Source of the DNA: Acidobacteriaceae bacterium
GTDB lineage: Bacteria > Acidobacteriota > Terriglobia > Terriglobales > Acidobacteriaceae
NCBI GenBank assembly: GCA_003151875.1
Contig: PLYW01000247.1
Location: forward strand, 1 to 6,448
Length of the DNA: 6,448 nucleotides
Direction: 5' to 3'
Every line of letters begins with the position of its first letter. Positions within the stretch are counted from its first letter, which is position 1. Shown piece after piece: positions 5,739 through 6,448 of the stretch. Both the position numbers and the translations under genes were made by a program. The notes below the pieces were generated by a model. It was not told the DNA's origin. It searched no databases and saw nothing but the letters and a program-made list of their open reading frames with translations.

Positions 5739-5775
5739 TGCCCCGTTCTGGCCGGGCTTTGGCTAGGGCGGGGCA
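5739..5775 (+). repeat. Second long hairpin between the subtilase and dut genes
   Basis: TGCCCCG (5739-5745) pairs with CGGGGCA (5769-5775). The helix continues through two U-G pairs and CTGGCC/GGCTAG to a 7-nt loop, 15 bp in all on the + transcript. It shares a GGGTGCCCC-type core with the element at 3431-3491. No T run follows. It lies in the convergent spacer between the protease and dut, which otherwise shows no gene up to 5850. Confidence 0.5.
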
Positions 5776-5850
5776 GTTGCTCGCTTGCCAATACGAAGCT
5801 GCGGTGCACCCAAATGCTCGCGCTTCCGGCCCCGTTCACTCCGATTTTTT

Positions 5851-6267
5851 CTACGAGCCCGACGAGCCGAATCCTTTCGCGCCGCGGGCTGCATCGTTCA
5901 GTTCGCCTTCCACAACCTCATGGGCAAGAAAGGGATGCTCCAGCAGTTGGGCGATCTTGTCGCCTTTGCGGATGGCATATGGCTGGTCGCCCAGATTTTC
6001 CATGAGCACAATGATCTCGCCGCGATAGCCGGCGTCAATCACTCCGGCGTTGCACAGCAGCCGCTTCCGGGCGAGGCCGGATCTGGTCTTCACGATTGCT
6101 CCCGCCGCCGGCACAAACTCGATGGCGATGCCGGTATGCACCCCGGCCGCTCCGTGCGCCGCAATGGTGAGGTCCTCGCAAGAGTAGAGATCGTAGCCGA
6201 TGTCCTCTCCGGGATGGGCTACGGTCGGCAGAACAGCATCGGGCGAGAGCTTCTTCACTTTCAGCAT
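5851..6267 (-). CDS. dut: Deoxyuridine 5'-triphosphate nucleotidohydrolase (dUTPase)
   Basis: Dut hydrolyses dUTP to dUMP and pyrophosphate, keeping uracil out of DNA and feeding dTMP synthesis. It acts in the cytoplasm as a homotrimer. All five motifs of the trimeric family are present (numbered from the ATG at 6267, 138 residues): I, PGEDIGYDL (19-27); II, RSGLARK (62-68); III, GVIDAGYRGE (75-84) with the catalytic Asp78; IV, GDKIAQLL (102-109); V, KGFGSSG (131-137), the flexible Gly-rich C-terminal arm that closes over the nucleotide. Length is slightly below the usual ~150. I chose ATG 6267 (MLKVKKL); a GTG two codons upstream at 6273 is the alternative, and neither has a clear ribosome site. 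It is convergent with the protease and followed by a run of six A on its strand just after the TAG. Function is secure. Confidence 0.95.
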   Translation of the reverse strand: MLKVKKLSPDAVLPTVAHPGEDIGYDLYSCEDLTIAAHGAAGVHTGIAIEFVPAAGAIVKTRSGLARKRLLCNAGVIDAGYRGEIIVLMENLGDQPYAIRKGDKIAQLLEHPFLAHEVVEGELNDAARGAKGFGSSGS

Positions 6268-6448
6268 GAGCACTAATTGTGCCAGAAGTGGTTACCCCAT
6301 GCGAGGGGGCAGCCGAGGCAGAATCCTCTCGACGCACGCCGTTGATCTGCTTAGAGTGATAACAGCGGTTCCAGTATTTGCACGGGTAGTGCGGGCCTGA
6401 AGAGGTGCGCGTGAGAACCAACCTGGTACAGACCGGACACATACTTTA
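6268..6448. other. Upstream region of dut, no gene recognised
   Basis: The last ~180 bases hold no convincing coding sequence, tRNA or promoter. A minus-strand frame running through here into dut in another phase has a Cys/His-rich beginning but no family resemblance that I can support. The extreme right end contains ACAGACCGGACACATA (6428-6443), discussed in findings as a possible insertion-sequence end. Confidence 0.4.

Noticed and set aside
6035..6442. Minus-strand frame with CxxC-like start running into dut in another phase
   Set aside because: It overlaps most of the conserved dUTPase core out of frame; the Cys pattern is short and its downstream part is Ser/Arg-rich shadow.

Overview
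The window looks like chromosomal DNA from a Gram-negative (diderm), fairly GC-rich bacterium, most plausibly an Acidobacteriota member of the Koribacter/Terriglobia type. That assignment is inference. It rests on a Kdo/LPS-pathway gene, a PEP-CTERM (exosortase-sorted) surface protein, a secreted bacillopeptidase F-like protease, weak Shine-Dalgarno sites, and intergenic spaces filled with short repeats and hairpins. No rRNA, intact tRNA, CRISPR array or transposase gene is visible.

Layout. (1) Positions 1-1931, + strand: the 3' part of a RodZ-like membrane protein gene, running with a 4-bp ATGA overlap into kdsD (arabinose-5-phosphate isomerase). They look like one transcription unit concerned with the cell envelope. 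(2) 1932-2513: a long spacer without a convincing gene. It holds a heptanucleotide repeat just after kdsD, two long inverted repeats, and a leader with slight resemblance to a cyclic-di-GMP riboswitch. (3) 2514-3317, +: a small PEP-CTERM protein of unknown function. (4) 3318-3513: a convergent spacer with two nested-hairpin elements. (5) 3514-3915, -: a YjbQ/UPF0047 protein whose last codons and stop lie inside a second, oppositely oriented copy of the heptanucleotide repeat. (6) 3916-4182: a divergent spacer with a well-formed sigma-70-type promoter and an upstream 16-bp palindrome serving the next gene. (7) 4183-5640, +: a secreted S8 subtilase with propeptide. (8) 5641-5850: a strong GC hairpin with a short T run, then a second long hairpin. 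(9) 5851-6267, -: dut (dUTPase). (10) 6268-6448: no gene recognised.

Functional picture. The first two genes serve envelope building (cell shape, and Kdo for LPS). The PEP-CTERM protein and the protease are both exported and are separately transcribed single genes. YjbQ and Dut are small housekeeping-type enzymes on the opposite strand. I do not see a defence system or other obvious multi-gene novelty. The most interesting material is non-coding: the 7-nt repeat family at two gene ends, the structured leader of the PEP-CTERM gene, the operator-like palindrome before the protease, and the set of intergenic hairpins.
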